NCBI RefSeq assembly: GCF_900115605.1
Contig: NZ_FOXC01000022.1
Span: forward strand, 1-47,277
Length of the DNA: 47,277 nucleotides
Source: Halolactibacillus halophilus
Lineage (GTDB): Bacteria; Bacillota; Bacilli; Bacillales; Amphibacillaceae
Reading direction: 5' to 3'
Both the position numbers and the translations under genes were made by a program. Under the pieces are notes generated by a model. That model saw only the letters and a program-made list of their open reading frames with translations. It did not search any database and was not told the origin of the DNA. Of the stretch, positions 34,869 through 43,996 are shown in pieces. Numbering within the stretch: position 1 is the stretch's first letter; every line of letters begins with the position of its first letter.

Positions 34869-35312
34869 CTACTTAATAGCTAACACTTCATCAACCATCG
34901 CACGTGTAAGCTCAAGGTCTTTATCATCTGGATCTAAATCAACTTTGACTAATTCTCCGATGACTGTTGCTCCGGCGAATTCAAACCGTTCTTTAAATTG
35001 ATCAAGCGCGACACCGTATAACGGATAAAAAGAATCACACGAACCAAAAAGACCAATGCGTTTACCTGTTAAATCTTCATCTTCAACCTCATCATACAAA
35101 TCCATCAACTCAAACGGTAAATCGCCGTCACCATACGTGTAACTGCCAAAGAAAATCACATCATAATTGACTAAATCAAACGCATAAAAGTCATCACTTG
35201 GAATATGAAAGACGCTATAGTCAAGATTTTCTTCATCTAAATAACTCTTTATTTCATCAGCAATACTCTCTGTATTGCCTGTCATACTTGCATAAGCTAC
35301 TGCTATTTTCAT
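34869..35312 (-). CDS. Flavodoxin
   Basis: A 147-residue acidic flavodoxin. The FMN phosphate loop SMTGNTESIA is at residues 9-18. The segment FFGSYTYGDGDLP supplies the first aromatic stacking residue, and FGSCDSFYPLYGVAL the second loop. It carries low-potential electrons in place of ferredoxin, for instance to activate pyruvate formate-lyase through PflA or to desaturases. A near-perfect Fur box lies 27 bases upstream of the start, so it is probably induced by iron limitation. proC lies upstream on the same strand. Confidence 0.93.
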   Translation of the reverse strand: MKIAVAYASMTGNTESIADEIKSYLDEENLDYSVFHIPSDDFYAFDLVNYDVIFFGSYTYGDGDLPFELMDLYDEVEDEDLTGKRIGLFGSCDSFYPLYGVALDQFKERFEFAGATVIGELVKVDLDPDDKDLELTRAMVDEVLAIK

Positions 35313-35338
35313 AAATATTCACCTCACTATTATCATAG

Positions 35339-35353
35339 TGATAATGATTTTCA
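35339..35353 (-). promoter_or_regulatory. Fur box upstream of the flavodoxin gene
   Basis: TGATAATGATTTTCA matches the 7-1-7 consensus TGATAATNATTATCA at 13 of 14 fixed positions. The overlapping ATTATCA-TAG-TGATAAT (35329-35345) is a second inverted repeat of the same type. Both lie in the 49-base gap between proC and the flavodoxin gene. Confidence 0.65.
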
Positions 35354-35361
35354 CTGTCAAG

Positions 35362-36162
35362 TTAATCTTCGTTACCAGAAGCAAAATCAACACACTGACG
35401 AATCGCCTCTTGAATCATCTGATCAAAGCCATGTTCATCTAAGACTTGTAAGCCTTTTTCCGTCACACCACCCGGTGTTGCCACTTCATCCATTAAATCC
35501 TGTGGACATTTTAAATCAGACGTCAGCATTTCTGATGCACCTTTAACCATTTGGGCTACGAGTTGTTTTGCGACGACTTCAGTCACACCCGCTTTTTGAA
35601 CTTCTTTAATCAATACATCCGCAAATCGGTAGACAAACGCTGGACCACTGCCGGTGATTGGGGTAATTTGGTGCACTTGTTGTTCCGTTAATTTTTTAAA
35701 CTGACCGATACTAAAGAGGATTTTTTCAATATAGTATTCATGTTCATCGGTCACATAATGCCCTAGGGTAAAAAGGGTCATCGATTCCGCTTTTGATGCC
35801 GCCGTATTTGGCATAAGCCAGCTAACCGGTGTTTGTTCTGGTAAATGCGCTTCAAGATATTTCACATCAATTCCTGCTGCCACTGTTAGCACGAGTTGAC
35901 CGTCAATAACTTCACTGAGTGACGTCAATACCTCTTCATGCGCCTCAGGTGGAACGGCTAAAATAATAATATCTTGGTCTGAGACGTGATTTTGCCACTG
36001 ATTCGTTGTTCTCACACCAAAGCGCGCTTCTACTTCTTCTAAACGTTCACTATTAGTGTTATTCCCGACTAATATTTCGCTAAAATCTGCCTGTTTTAAA
36101 CCATTAATGATTGCTTGTGCCATCCGTCCAGCACCAATCATTAAAATCTTTTCTTTTGACAT
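35362..36162 (-). CDS. proC: Pyrroline-5-carboxylate reductase
   Basis: A 266-residue enzyme that makes proline from pyrroline-5-carboxylate with NAD(P)H. The Rossmann motif IGAGRMAQAII is at about 9-19, LAVPPEAHEEVL near 68-79, and the C-terminal dimer/active-site signature ITGSGPAFVYRFAD plus VATPGGVTEKGL closes the protein. PGGT is PGGV here, a minor change. The gene has its own AT-rich upstream region (36163-36360) without a recognisable operator. Proline may serve as an osmolyte. Confidence 0.93.
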   Translation of the reverse strand: MSKEKILMIGAGRMAQAIINGLKQADFSEILVGNNTNSERLEEVEARFGVRTTNQWQNHVSDQDIIILAVPPEAHEEVLTSLSEVIDGQLVLTVAAGIDVKYLEAHLPEQTPVSWLMPNTAASKAESMTLFTLGHYVTDEHEYYIEKILFSIGQFKKLTEQQVHQITPITGSGPAFVYRFADVLIKEVQKAGVTEVVAKQLVAQMVKGASEMLTSDLKCPQDLMDEVATPGGVTEKGLQVLDEHGFDQMIQEAIRQCVDFASGNED

Positions 36163-36363
36163 GAAAGATTCCCCCTAGATTCATTTTAACGTACATAAGC
36201 TATGTGAATAATTACCCGTTTTTACTATATTAAAAACAAACCTTACTCACTTCTCCATTCTTTACTATACAAAAAAATATATCCTGAGACAAGGCTATTT
36301 AAAAAGAAATTCTGCAAGAAAGGGCTTCAGTTATATCTTTACATTGTTAGCTTGATTTCATAA

Positions 36364-36397
36364 CAAAAAAACAAGCACCAAAAGGTACTTGTTTTTT
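36364..36397 (-). terminator. Terminator after ohr
   Basis: AAAACAAG-C-ACC and GGTACTTGTTTT arms around AAAA with A and T runs lie just beyond the ohr stop; the hairpin has one mismatch. Confidence 0.75.
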
Positions 36398-36419
36398 CGA
36401 CTAATATATTTAAACGTCG

Positions 36420-36839
36420 TTACTTACTTGTCACTTTTAACTCAACATCAATGTTACCACGGGTTGCTTTAGAGTATGGGCAGAAGTTGTGAGCAAGTTC
36501 TGCGAGGTGTTCTGCTTCTTCTTGTGAGACACCTTTAATATCAACATGGAGAACGACACCAACTTTAAATCCATTGTCGCTTGGATCCTTTAATAAACTA
36601 ACATCTGCTGTTAACGTTGATTCAATCTCTTTCTTTTGGCGTTCTGCCATTAAGTTTAATGCCCCGTCAAAACAAGCAGCATAGCCTGCGGCAAATAGTT
36701 GTTCAGGATTAGAACCTTTTTCATCACTACCTCCAGCTGGATTAACTAAATTTAAATCAATTAAACCGTCATCTGATTTTACATGACCATCGCGGCCACC
36801 TGTTACTGTTGCATGAGACGTAAATAAAACATTACTCAT
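36420..36839 (-). CDS. ohr: Organic hydroperoxide resistance protein (Ohr/OsmC family)
   Basis: A 139-residue OsmC-fold thiol peroxidase. The peroxidatic Cys56 (AAGYAACFDGAL) and resolving Cys120 (HNFCPYSKAT) and the N-terminal VTGGRDGHVKSDDG are all diagnostic of Ohr, as is NPEQLFAAGYAAC. It reduces organic hydroperoxides at the expense of lipoylated proteins. It is a single gene between two terminators. A typical OhrR operator was not recognised upstream. Confidence 0.93.
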   Translation of the reverse strand: MSNVLFTSHATVTGGRDGHVKSDDGLIDLNLVNPAGGSDEKGSNPEQLFAAGYAACFDGALNLMAERQKKEIESTLTADVSLLKDPSDNGFKVGVVLHVDIKGVSQEEAEHLAELAHNFCPYSKATRGNIDVELKVTSK

Positions 36840-36941
36840 AACTTGATCCGCTCCTTTATAATTAGTTTCATACTATGTTTACCTTCTTAATCGGGTTTTT
36901 AAACCCTTCTGTATAAAAATAGTGAATTTAAGTCTTTCTCA

Positions 36942-37151
36942 CTAGTTGTTAGTGATGGTCTTTTCTTCTAACTCTCCTTGTTTCCGCTTATGTTTAAGAA
37001 AAAATTTCTCCATCAGGTACGTTGCGACTAATACAAATAACAACACATCGACAATCAGTAAATTGGTTTGGAATTTATAGACTACAAATGCGATTAAGAC
37101 GATACTATCAATCAACATTGCCCCGCCGACGATAACGCGATTGCTTATCAC
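36942..37151 (-). CDS. Small membrane protein, unknown
   Basis: A 69-residue frame with two hydrophobic helices (about 6-26 and 31-50) and a basic then acidic tail (KHKRKQGELEEK). It begins with GTG behind a weak AAAGATGAA. The membrane pattern and the charged cytoplasmic tail favour a real gene, but I do not recognise a family. It lies just downstream of the ZIP transporter gene, separated from it by a terminator. Confidence 0.5.
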   Translation of the reverse strand: MISNRVIVGGAMLIDSIVLIAFVVYKFQTNLLIVDVLLFVLVATYLMEKFFLKHKRKQGELEEKTITNN

Positions 37152-37175
37152 TTCATCTTTCAGTTTATATAATTA

Positions 37176-37205
37176 AAAAAGCCACACTCTTTGTGTGACT
37201 TTTTC
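37176..37205 (-). terminator. Terminator after the ZIP transporter gene
   Basis: Arms AAGTCACAC and GTGTGGCTT type around AAAGA with A/T runs on both sides; it ends the minus-strand transporter transcript. Confidence 0.8.
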
Positions 37206-37206
37206 T

Positions 37207-38022
37207 CTAACCTAAGGCAACATCTAAAATCATCATCACAGTAAAACCAACCATTAACGCCATGGACGCTAAATCTCGGTTACCGTTTTCTTGCGATCCT
37301 GGAATGACCTCTTCTGCGACAACGAAAATCATCGCACCGGCAGCAAAACTAAGCGCTAACGGTAAAATTGGTTCCATCCATGTCACAAGTAACACACCAA
37401 TTACTGCCGCAATCGGCTCAACCATTCCGGAGAACTGACCATACATAAAGCTGCGTCTGCGTGACATACCTTCACGTCTCAGTGGCATTGAAACAGCCGT
37501 TCCTTCTGGAAAGTTCTGAATCCCAATCCCAATACCAAGCGTGACAGCTGCCGCAAGTGAACTAGATTCAAATCCAGATGCTACCGCACCAAAAGCAACC
37601 CCAACAGCTAAGCCTTCTGGAATGTTATGAAGCGTAATCGCGAGCACTAATAGTGTACTACGTCGCCGGCGATCCGGATGGATTCCTTCTGCTGTTTCTA
37701 GTCGTGCATTCGGGTGAACGTGAGGAATGACTTTATCAATCCCCCATAAAAAGATCCCGCCTAACATAAATCCAGCAGCCGCTGGTAACCAAGCGGGCCA
37801 TTTGTCTTGTTCTGCCATTTCAATCGCGGGTGCTAACAGTGACCAATAACTGGCCGCAATCATCACACCACCCGCAAAACCTAGCATTGCATCAAGAAAC
37901 TTATAATTCACACCCTTTGCCGTAAAAACGAGGGCCGCCCCAAGCGCAGTCATTCCCCAAGTAAATAAAGTAGCAACGAGTGCCTGCATGACCGGTGATA
38001 ACTGAGTAAAAAAATCTACCAT
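37207..38022 (-). CDS. ZIP family metal transporter
   Basis: A 271-residue protein with eight predicted membrane helices, of the GufA/ZupT branch. The metal-binding helix 4 has [10 protein letters not shown] (His132) and helix 5 has [11 protein letters not shown] (near 170); helix 2 holds a conserved small-residue run. A cytoplasmic loop near 100-122 contains HVHPN, typical of metal chelating loops. ZIP carriers move Zn, Mn or Fe into the cytosol. An MntR-like box over the promoter (38109-38130) points to manganese, but zinc is also possible. Confidence 0.88.
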   Translation of the reverse strand: MVDFFTQLSPVMQALVATLFTWGMTALGAALVFTAKGVNYKFLDAMLGFAGGVMIAASYWSLLAPAIEMAEQDKWPAWLPAAAGFMLGGIFLWGIDKVIPHVHPNARLETAEGIHPDRRRRSTLLVLAITLHNIPEGLAVGVAFGAVASGFESSSLAAAVTLGIGIGIQNFPEGTAVSMPLRREGMSRRRSFMYGQFSGMVEPIAAVIGVLLVTWMEPILPLALSFAAGAMIFVVAEEVIPGSQENGNRDLASMALMVGFTVMMILDVALG

Positions 38023-38098
38023 GCGTAGAACTCCTTTCTTTTCCTAGAAAACACTTTGTTTTCTTGCTCTACTATTTTATTTTTGCTTCTAATATGGA

Positions 38099-38130
38099 TT
38101 ATACCAATAGTTTTGCCTTAGGTAAACTTT
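38099..38130 (-). promoter_or_regulatory. ZIP transporter promoter overlapped by an MntR-like box
   Basis: On the minus strand TTTACC, a 17-base spacer and a perfect TATAAT (38099-38104) form the promoter. Overlapping the -35, plus-strand TTTTGCCTTAGGTAAACT resembles the Bacillus MntR operator TTTGCCTTAAGGAAAC. The rest of the 344-base gap to 38366 holds only the nitroreductase terminator and AT-rich sequence. Confidence 0.5.
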
Positions 38131-38305
38131 TTAAAGACAACTTTTACTTTTTCGCTGTCACTATTCATAATTTATTCACACTTTTCCTATTCGCGCACCC
38201 TTTCGTCAATCATTTACATCCTTGACCAAGCTCGAGAAAACGGTTTTGTTGCAGCTGGCGGTTCACAGTACTTACTCCTATTAGCTATGTAAAGCTTTCA
38301 CCCAT

Positions 38306-38346
38306 AACAAATGCCTCAATACTTTATAAGTTTTGAGGCACTTGTT
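38306..38346 (-). terminator. Terminator after the nitroreductase gene
   Basis: AACAA-ATGCCTCAA and TTGAGGCACTTGTT arms make a hairpin with one mismatch just after the minus-strand stop at 38367. Confidence 0.7.
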
Positions 38347-38366
38347 ATTTATCTACTCGATTTTGA

Positions 38367-38966
38367 CTATTTAAAAACCTTGATTCGCTCATCTACTGAT
38401 TGGAATGTTTTTTCACCCGGCGCTTCTACCGGCTTACCAAACGGCATTTGCGCTTGTAGTATCCATGCTTTTGGAAGATCAAAGCGTGCTTTGACATCAT
38501 CATCAATTAATGGATTATAATGTTGCAAGGACGCGCCTAGCCCTTCTGCTTCTAACGTTGTCCAGACGACATATTGCAACATACCTGACGCTTGTTCTGA
38601 CCACGTTCCGAATTTATCTTTATACAACGGCATTTGTTCGCCTAGTCCTTTGACCACCTCAGTATCTTCAAAGAATAACACCGTTCCATATCCAGCTTTA
38701 AACGAATCAATGCGTGCTTCTGTTTTATGAAAATTCTCCTCTTTTACGAGCGGTCGTAAATGTTCTTTTGTTAGATCCCAAAGCGCTTTATGATGGTCAT
38801 TAAATACAATCACCACCCGGCCACTTTGTGAATTAAATGCATACGGTGAATGTTTCACCGCAAATTGTACGACTTCTTCAACGTTTTCTTTTGACACAAT
38901 TTCTTCATTGCTAATCGCATAATATGACCGGCGTTCCTCAATCCCTTGTCGCAATAATTTTGACAT
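38367..38966 (-). CDS. Nitroreductase family protein
   Basis: A 199-residue FMN-dependent oxidoreductase of the nitroreductase fold (YdgI/HBN1-like). The N-terminal GIEERRSYYAIS is the FMN phosphate region (usual RRSxR, here RRSYY). The SPYAFNSQSGRVVIV core is characteristic, as are SEQASGMLQYVVWTTLEAEGLGASLQHYNP and MPFGKPVEAPGEK. These enzymes reduce nitro-aromatics, quinones or unsaturated bonds using NAD(P)H; physiological substrate unknown. Single gene between terminators. Confidence 0.88.
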   Translation of the reverse strand: MSKLLRQGIEERRSYYAISNEEIVSKENVEEVVQFAVKHSPYAFNSQSGRVVIVFNDHHKALWDLTKEHLRPLVKEENFHKTEARIDSFKAGYGTVLFFEDTEVVKGLGEQMPLYKDKFGTWSEQASGMLQYVVWTTLEAEGLGASLQHYNPLIDDDVKARFDLPKAWILQAQMPFGKPVEAPGEKTFQSVDERIKVFK

Positions 38967-39143
38967 AGAAATACTTCCTCCTTCTGTATGATATTATTTT
39001 TCTGTTATTTGTATTATTACCGAACAATCCCTTCTTTAAACACTGACAATCTTGATTTGCAAGCAACTTATGTTGATTTCAACTTAAGATTAGACACATC
39101 ACTCTTCCAGCATCTTTAGCTCACTGCCACACCATGAGCTAAC

Positions 39144-39180
39144 ACAAAAAAGACCTACAAGCAGAGGGCTTGTAGGTCTT
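39144..39180 (-). terminator. Terminator after pflA
   Basis: AAGACCTACAAGC and GCTTGTAGGTCTT are a perfect 13-base inverted repeat around AGAGG; the minus strand then has a T-run. It closes the pflB-pflA unit. Confidence 0.85.
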
Positions 39181-39191
39181 AGTCATTGTAT

Positions 39192-39944
39192 TTAAGCTTG
39201 TGGGATCGAAATAGTTTTTTCGCGATTTAAAATCGCTTCTGCGTTTTTCACCCGGTCTGCAGTCGGTGGTTCAACACCTTCTAATTGATAATCTAGACCG
39301 AGGTTTTCCCATTTATAAACCCCTAATTTATGATACGGCAACACGTCAATGCGTTCAACATTAGATAGCGTGGCAATAAAGTCAGATAAGCGTTGTAATA
39401 ACACATCATCATCACTACCGCCAGGAATAAGCACGTGACGCACCCAAATTGGGACATTCTTTTCATCTAAGTAACGGGCCATATCTAAAATATGATCATT
39501 TGAGACACCGGTAAGAACTTTATGTTTCTCAGGATCAATTTGTTTTAAATCGTAAAGGATTAAATCGGTAACTTCCATCAACTTGTCGAGGGTTTCAATA
39601 AAGCGAGGGGCACGACTGAAACATCCACCTGATGAATCGATACATGTATGAATATCATGCTTTTTCAGCTCAGTAAACAACTCAAGTAAAAACTCTGCTT
39701 GAATTAATGGTTCCCCGCCACTTACCGTTACACCTCCGCCGGATGAATCGAAAAAGTCCTTGTATTTCACAATATCTGTGACAAGTTCTTCAACAGTCAT
39801 CTCTTTACCACCCGACATCTTCCATGTATCTGGATTATGACAAAACTGGCAGCGTAATAAGCAACCTTGTGTAAAAATAATATAACGTAACCCTGGGCCA
39901 TCTACTGTACCAAGTGTTTCAATTGAGTGAATGCGTCCTTTCAT
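39192..39944 (-). CDS. pflA: Pyruvate formate-lyase activating enzyme
   Basis: A 250-residue radical-SAM enzyme. The [4Fe-4S] ligands are Cys28, Cys32 and Cys35 in GCLLRCQFCHNPDTW. The following GGGVTVSGGEPL (near 79-90) is the SAM-binding GGE motif. It installs the glycyl radical on PflB, using reduced flavodoxin, of which one gene is in the window. It lies 78 bases after pflB on the same strand, most likely cotranscribed. Confidence 0.95.
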   Translation of the reverse strand: MKGRIHSIETLGTVDGPGLRYIIFTQGCLLRCQFCHNPDTWKMSGGKEMTVEELVTDIVKYKDFFDSSGGGVTVSGGEPLIQAEFLLELFTELKKHDIHTCIDSSGGCFSRAPRFIETLDKLMEVTDLILYDLKQIDPEKHKVLTGVSNDHILDMARYLDEKNVPIWVRHVLIPGGSDDDVLLQRLSDFIATLSNVERIDVLPYHKLGVYKWENLGLDYQLEGVEPPTADRVKNAEAILNREKTISIPQA

Positions 39945-40022
39945 GTGAAAACCCCCTGATGATAAAAGATATAGGAGGAGACAAGTCTCCTCCTATACGA
40001 TTATACCTTATTTCGAACCGAC

Positions 40023-42281
40023 TTACATGCTTTCGTGGAAAGTACGGTTAATAACATCGATTTGTTGTTCTCTTGTTAACTTGATGAAGTTAACGGCATA
40101 ACCTGATACACGAATTGTTAATTGTGGATACTCTTCTGGATGTTCCATCGCATCAAGTAATGTTTCACGATCAAACACGTTAACGTTTAAGTGGTGACCG
40201 TTTTTCTTCGCATAACCATCAAGCATTGCTGCTAAGTTAGCTTTTTGTGTGTCATCATCTTTACCAAGTGCTTTTGGTACGATTGAGAATGTGTTTGAAA
40301 TACCATCCATTGCATACTCATATGGCATTTTAGCCACTGACATAAGTGACGCTAATGAACCATTTTCGTCACGGCCGTGAAGTGGGTTAGCCCCTGGTGC
40401 AAATGGCTCGCCTGCACGACGTCCGTCTGGTGTGTTACCTGTTTTCTTACCATATACAACGTTTGATGTAATTGTAAGAAGTGATTGTGTATGAGTTGAA
40501 TCACGGTAAGTTTTGTGTTGTTTTACTTTGTTCATAAAACGTTTCACTAAGTCTGCCGCAATATCATCTACACGATCATCGTTATTTCCGTATTTAGGGA
40601 AGTCGCCTTCAATTTCATAATCGACTGCTAAACCGTCTTCGTCACGAATTGTACGAACTTTTGCGTATTTGATTGCTGAAAGTGAGTCAGCTACAACTGA
40701 AAGACCTGCGATACCACATGCCATTGTACGGAATACTTCACGGTCATGTAGTGCCATTTCAATTCTTTCATAGCTGTATTTATCGTGCATGTAGTGAATG
40801 ATGTTAAGGGCATTCACGTATACGCCTGATAACCAGTCTAACATTGTGTCATACTTGCTCATGACTTCATCGTAATCTAAGTACTCTGAAGTAATCGGTG
40901 AATAAGCTGGTGCTACTTGTGCTTTAGATTTCTCATCCACACCACCGTTGATTGAGTAAAGAAGTGCTTTTGCTAAGTTAACACGTGCGCCAAAGAATTG
41001 CATTTGTTTACCAATACGCATCGCAGATACACAACAAGCAATACCGTAGTCATCGCCATAATGACTGCGCATTAAATCATCATTTTCATATTGGATTGAA
41101 CTTGACTGAATTGACATTTTCGCACAATATTTTTTATAGTTTTCTGGTAAGTTTACAGACCATAAAACAGTTAAGTTTGGCTCTGGAGCTGGACCTAGGT
41201 TGTCTAATGTGTGTAAGAAACGATAAGAGTTCTTAGTCACAAGCGGGCGACCGTCTTCAGCCATACCACCAAGTGATTCTGTTACCCATGTTGGGTCACC
41301 AGAGAATAGTTCATTATATTCAGGTGTTCTTGCGAACTTCACAAGACGTAATTTCATAACAAAGTGATCGACAAGTTCTTGTGCTTCTTCTTCTGTCATC
41401 ACACCATTAGCGATATCACGTTCAATGTAAATATCTAAGAATGTTGATGTACGACCAAGACTCATTGCCGCACCATTTTGTTCTTTAATCGCTGCTAAGT
41501 AACCAAGGTATAACCATTGGAAAGCTTCTTGTGCATTTTCAGCTGGGCGAGAAAGATCAAAACCGTATGTTGCACCCAATTGTTTTAATTCATTTAAAGC
41601 ACGGTATTGTTCTGAGTGTTCTTCACGATCACGAATCACATCGTTACTCATCACACCGTTACCGCCGATTAAATCAAAGTCAGCTTTTTTATCTGCCATT
41701 AACTTATCAATACCATAAAGTGCTACACGACGGTAGTCACCGATGATACGTCCACGGCCATAAGCATCTGGAAGACCTGTTACGATACCAGCACGACGTG
41801 CGGCACGAATTTCTGGTGTGTAAGCATCGAAGACACCCTGGTTATGTGTTTTACGGTAATCGGTAAAGATTTTTTCTACTTCTGGGTCTAACTTAAAACC
41901 GTATGATTCAGCTGAAACTGATGCCATGCGGATACCACCAAATGGTTGTAAAGAACGTTTGAATGGTACGTCTGTTTGAACGCCAACAACCTTTTCTTTA
42001 TCTTTGTTTAAATATCCTGCATCATGAGAAGTGATTGTTGAAACGATTTTTGTATCTAAGTCATAAACGCCACCACGTTCGCGTTCTTCTTTCGTAAGAT
42101 CCATAACTTGATCCCAAAGATCTTTTGTTGCTTGTGTAGGACCTACTAAGAAATCTTCGCTTCCTTCATATACAGTAAAGTTTTTAATGATAAAGTCACG
42201 AACATCAATTTCTTTTTTCCAACGACCATCAACAAATCCGTTCCAAGCGCTACTTTTTGTTACTTCTTCTACAGTTTTCAT
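40023..42281 (-). CDS. pflB: Pyruvate formate-lyase (formate C-acetyltransferase)
   Basis: A 752-residue glycyl-radical enzyme converting pyruvate and CoA to acetyl-CoA and formate under anaerobiosis. The catalytic pair Cys416-Cys417 sits in [12 protein letters not shown] and the radical glycine is Gly727 in RVSGYAVNF, close to the C-terminus as usual. Ribosome binding site AAGGAGGCAGCGT precedes ATG 42281. Two Rex-like sites flank its TATACT -10 region, so transcription may respond to NADH/NAD+. Together with adhE and bdh it forms the redox-balancing end of fermentation. Confidence 0.96.
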   Translation of the reverse strand: MKTVEEVTKSSAWNGFVDGRWKKEIDVRDFIIKNFTVYEGSEDFLVGPTQATKDLWDQVMDLTKEERERGGVYDLDTKIVSTITSHDAGYLNKDKEKVVGVQTDVPFKRSLQPFGGIRMASVSAESYGFKLDPEVEKIFTDYRKTHNQGVFDAYTPEIRAARRAGIVTGLPDAYGRGRIIGDYRRVALYGIDKLMADKKADFDLIGGNGVMSNDVIRDREEHSEQYRALNELKQLGATYGFDLSRPAENAQEAFQWLYLGYLAAIKEQNGAAMSLGRTSTFLDIYIERDIANGVMTEEEAQELVDHFVMKLRLVKFARTPEYNELFSGDPTWVTESLGGMAEDGRPLVTKNSYRFLHTLDNLGPAPEPNLTVLWSVNLPENYKKYCAKMSIQSSSIQYENDDLMRSHYGDDYGIACCVSAMRIGKQMQFFGARVNLAKALLYSINGGVDEKSKAQVAPAYSPITSEYLDYDEVMSKYDTMLDWLSGVYVNALNIIHYMHDKYSYERIEMALHDREVFRTMACGIAGLSVVADSLSAIKYAKVRTIRDEDGLAVDYEIEGDFPKYGNNDDRVDDIAADLVKRFMNKVKQHKTYRDSTHTQSLLTITSNVVYGKKTGNTPDGRRAGEPFAPGANPLHGRDENGSLASLMSVAKMPYEYAMDGISNTFSIVPKALGKDDDTQKANLAAMLDGYAKKNGHHLNVNVFDRETLLDAMEHPEEYPQLTIRVSGYAVNFIKLTREQQIDVINRTFHESM

Positions 42282-42317
42282 TTACGCTGCCTCCTTGAGT
42301 GTATATATCATTTAAAA

Positions 42318-42388
42318 TTGTGAATGATTTAACTTATGATTCTAGTATAACCTCCTTGAGCAAAAAAATAAAGTGAATTCCCTCACAT
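42318..42388 (-). promoter_or_regulatory. pflB promoter region with two Rex-like sites
   Basis: Minus-strand TATACT (42344-42349) is the likely -10. Plus-strand TTGTGAATGATTTAACTT (42318-42335) matches 11 of 14 fixed positions of the Rex operator (TTGTGAA-N4-TTCACAA), and AAGTGAATTCCCTCACAT (42371-42388) matches about 10. Neither is perfect; each has the correct four-base centre. Confidence 0.45.
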
Positions 42389-42728
42389 TTTGAACTGTTA
42401 TAGTCAATGTTCATAATTTGTTCAAATTTTATCAGAGTAAAGGATTCAGATAAAACAGACAAACAAAAATGGCTTTAAACCCCTTTTAATTAGGGTTTTC
42501 ACCTTCAGATAGGGGGAATGCGGTTATAAAGAAATTGTGACAGATGAAATCTGTATCAATCTGTTATAGTATTGCAATCACCTTATTGTATTACAGTAAA
42601 CCGCTTACATATACAAGGGTTTATTAACATTCTTAACATCTTTGTTTAAATATCCTAGAATTCTTTCATTGCATATGACTTTACTTCTTTTTCTGAACGT
42701 ATCATTATATAGATAGGAGGCGATTTAG
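42389..42728. other. Intergenic region before the iron alcohol dehydrogenase
   Basis: Visible signals are an AAACCC/GGGTTT inverted repeat (about 42477-42497), the palindrome ACAGAT-GAA-ATCTGT (42540-42554), and AGTAAACCGCTTACA (42595-42609), a weak match to the CcpA cre box. No convincing -35/-10 pair was found for the plus-strand gene; TATAGT near 42565 is a possible -10. Confidence 0.4.
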
Positions 42729-43892
42729 ATGAACAATTTTACGTATCACAATCCAACAAAACTTATTTTTGGTGAAGACACTTTAACAGAATTACCAAAG
42801 TTATTAAATGGTAAAGGTAAAAATATTTTACTCGTATATGGTGGCGGGAGCATTAAGCAAAACGGTTTATACGATAACGTTTTAGAGCAATTAAAGGCGA
42901 TGGATGCGCATGTGGTTGAATTAAGCGGCGTTGAACCTAACCCACGACTTACAACCGTTAGAAAAGGCATTGAGCTCGTTCACGCTCATGGAATCGACTT
43001 TATTTTAGCGGTCGGTGGCGGAAGTACGATTGACTGCACAAAAGCAATTGCGGTTGGTGCAAAGTCTGATGCAGACATTTGGGATATTATAACAAAAAAG
43101 AAAGTAGCAAAAGGCGCTTTACCTTTCGGTACCGTCTTGACACTGGCAGCTACGGGTTCAGAAATGAACGCAGGTTCTGTTATCACCAACTGGCAAACAA
43201 ACGAAAAAGTCGGATGGGGTAGCCCGTACAGTTATCCAACATTCTCTATTCTCGATCCAAAGCATACATTTTCTGTACCAAAAAACCAAACGATCTACGG
43301 CATGGTCGACATTATGTCACATGCGCTTGAACATTATTTCCATCATGAGACAACACCTCTTCAAGACCGAATGGTCGAAGGGATTTTGAAAACAGTGGTT
43401 GAAACTGCTCCAAGACTACTTGAAGACTTAGAAAATTATGAGCACCGCGAAACGATTCTTTATGCTGGTACCATGGCTCTAAATGGCATGGTCAGCATGG
43501 GTTATCATGGTGACTGGGCGACACACAACCTAGAGCATGCCGTCTCAGCCATTCATGATATTCCACACGGCGGAGGCCTTGCAATTTTATTCCCTCACTG
43601 GATGGAACATGTCCTAGATGCGAATATTGATCGCTTTAAGCAGCTAGGCCTACGTGTTTTTGACTTAGAACAGGGGACCGAGTCTGATCGTGATTTTGCT
43701 TTACGTGCAATCCAAACGTTACGTGATTTCTGGACATCGATTGGTGCACCATCAACACTCGCTGATTATGATATCGATGCTTCATCGATTGAAGATATGG
43801 CCGACCGAACTGTCCAACTAAGCGAGTCATTTGGCAGCTTTAAGTCACTTAACCGCGATGATGCCGTTGCGATTTATAAAGCGAGTCTTTAA
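42729..43892 (+). CDS. Iron-containing alcohol dehydrogenase (YugJ/BdhA-like)
   Basis: A 387-residue group III iron alcohol dehydrogenase, length equal to B. subtilis YugJ/YugK. The NAD(P)-binding [13 protein letters not shown] is near 96-108. [27 protein letters not shown] and [17 protein letters not shown] supply metal-binding residues. It reduces aldehydes such as butyraldehyde or acetaldehyde to alcohols; substrate not resolved. Ribosome binding site ATAGGAGG. It is divergent from pflB and convergent with adhE, which puts it in the fermentation cluster. Confidence 0.9.
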   Translation: MNNFTYHNPTKLIFGEDTLTELPKLLNGKGKNILLVYGGGSIKQNGLYDNVLEQLKAMDAHVVELSGVEPNPRLTTVRKGIELVHAHGIDFILAVGGGSTIDCTKAIAVGAKSDADIWDIITKKKVAKGALPFGTVLTLAATGSEMNAGSVITNWQTNEKVGWGSPYSYPTFSILDPKHTFSVPKNQTIYGMVDIMSHALEHYFHHETTPLQDRMVEGILKTVVETAPRLLEDLENYEHRETILYAGTMALNGMVSMGYHGDWATHNLEHAVSAIHDIPHGGGLAILFPHWMEHVLDANIDRFKQLGLRVFDLEQGTESDRDFALRAIQTLRDFWTSIGAPSTLADYDIDASSIEDMADRTVQLSESFGSFKSLNRDDAVAIYKASL

Positions 43893-43924
43893 TGATCATA
43901 CGTTAATAAACTCTCGTTAAAGGG

Positions 43925-43964
43925 AAAGCCCCCATGTCAACCTAAACTGACAAGGGGGCTTTTT
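43925..43964. terminator. Bidirectional terminator between bdh-like gene and adhE
   Basis: AAAGCCCCC-A-TGTCA and TGACA-A-GGGGGCTTTTT arms form a strong hairpin with A and T runs between the two convergent genes. Confidence 0.85.
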
Positions 43965-43996
43965 GGTATATAAACATTTAAAAAGGGAAGCGAGAG

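Noticed and set aside
42475-42498. AAACCC/GGGTTT hairpin as a terminator
   Set aside because: No gene ends nearby on either strand and the T-run is short; kept only as an intergenic inverted repeat.
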